DNA from: Candidatus Cloacimonadota bacterium
Lineage (GTDB): Bacteria; Cloacimonadota; Cloacimonadia; Cloacimonadales; Cloacimonadaceae
Assembly (NCBI GenBank): GCA_023230025.1
Contig: JALNYD010000196.1
Coordinates: 1 to 5,441, forward strand
Direction of reading: 5' to 3'
DNA: 5,441 nucleotides
Made by a program: the position numbers and the translations under genes. How positions within the stretch are numbered: position 1 is the stretch's first letter; each line of letters opens with the position of its first letter. The notes under the pieces are model-generated. The model did no database searches and was not told where the DNA came from. It saw only the letters and a program-made list of their open reading frames with translations. Below, piece by piece: positions 5,438 to 5,441 of the stretch.

Positions 5438-5441
5438 AACC

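Overview
The window looks like an ordinary chromosomal stretch from an anaerobic, Gram-negative-type bacterium of the Fibrobacteres-Chlorobi-Bacteroidota (FCB) group. Three things point there: a large secreted beta-helix protein with a YPNP-type C-terminal domain (type IX secretion / FlgD-Ig-like), a small clostridial-type 2[4Fe-4S] ferredoxin, and a C_GCAxxG_C_C redox protein of a family common in anaerobes. A lipoprotein with tandem chitobiase-like domains leading into an FGE-sulfatase-like domain, next to beta-helix/YPNP proteins, is what I would expect in Cloacimonadota. That phylum assignment is inference; no marker gene here settles it.

Layout: (1) 1-622, minus strand: 5' part of a lipoprotein gene running off the left edge (signal sequence with lipobox, two CHB_HEX_C-like repeats, first residues of an FGE-sulfatase/SUMF1-like domain). 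(2) 623-884: divergent intergenic region with a candidate sigma70-type promoter for the ferredoxin and three alternating AGCTTGA-type heptamers lying across it. (3) 885-1055, plus: 56-residue 2[4Fe-4S] ferredoxin, followed by a hairpin with a short T-run (1074-1110). (4) 1138-3699, plus: 853-residue exported right-handed beta-helix protein with an unrecognised Tyr-rich middle region, an FN3-like segment and a C-terminal sorting domain. (5) 3709-4149, plus: C_GCAxxG_C_C protein, beginning 9 bases after the preceding stop. (6) 4150-4237: short gap with a strong GC-rich stem-loop. (7) 4238-5437, plus: enolase (eno), which stops at a TAA exactly where the family continues with Tyr-Asn, so about 25-30 C-terminal residues are missing.

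How the genes relate: all genes except the left-edge lipoprotein lie on the plus strand, but they do not form an obvious pathway. Ferredoxin and the C_GCAxxG_C_C protein are both Cys-rich redox proteins on either side of the secreted protein; enolase is a glycolytic housekeeping gene with its own strong ribosome binding site. The two extracytoplasmic proteins (1-622 and 1138-3699) belong to the FCB cell-surface repertoire.

I see no CRISPR array, tRNA, rRNA, insertion sequence, phage gene or clearly new multi-gene system. The best leads are the apparent nonsense codon in enolase, the alternating-heptamer array at the ferredoxin promoter, and the unassigned aromatic-rich region of the beta-helix protein.
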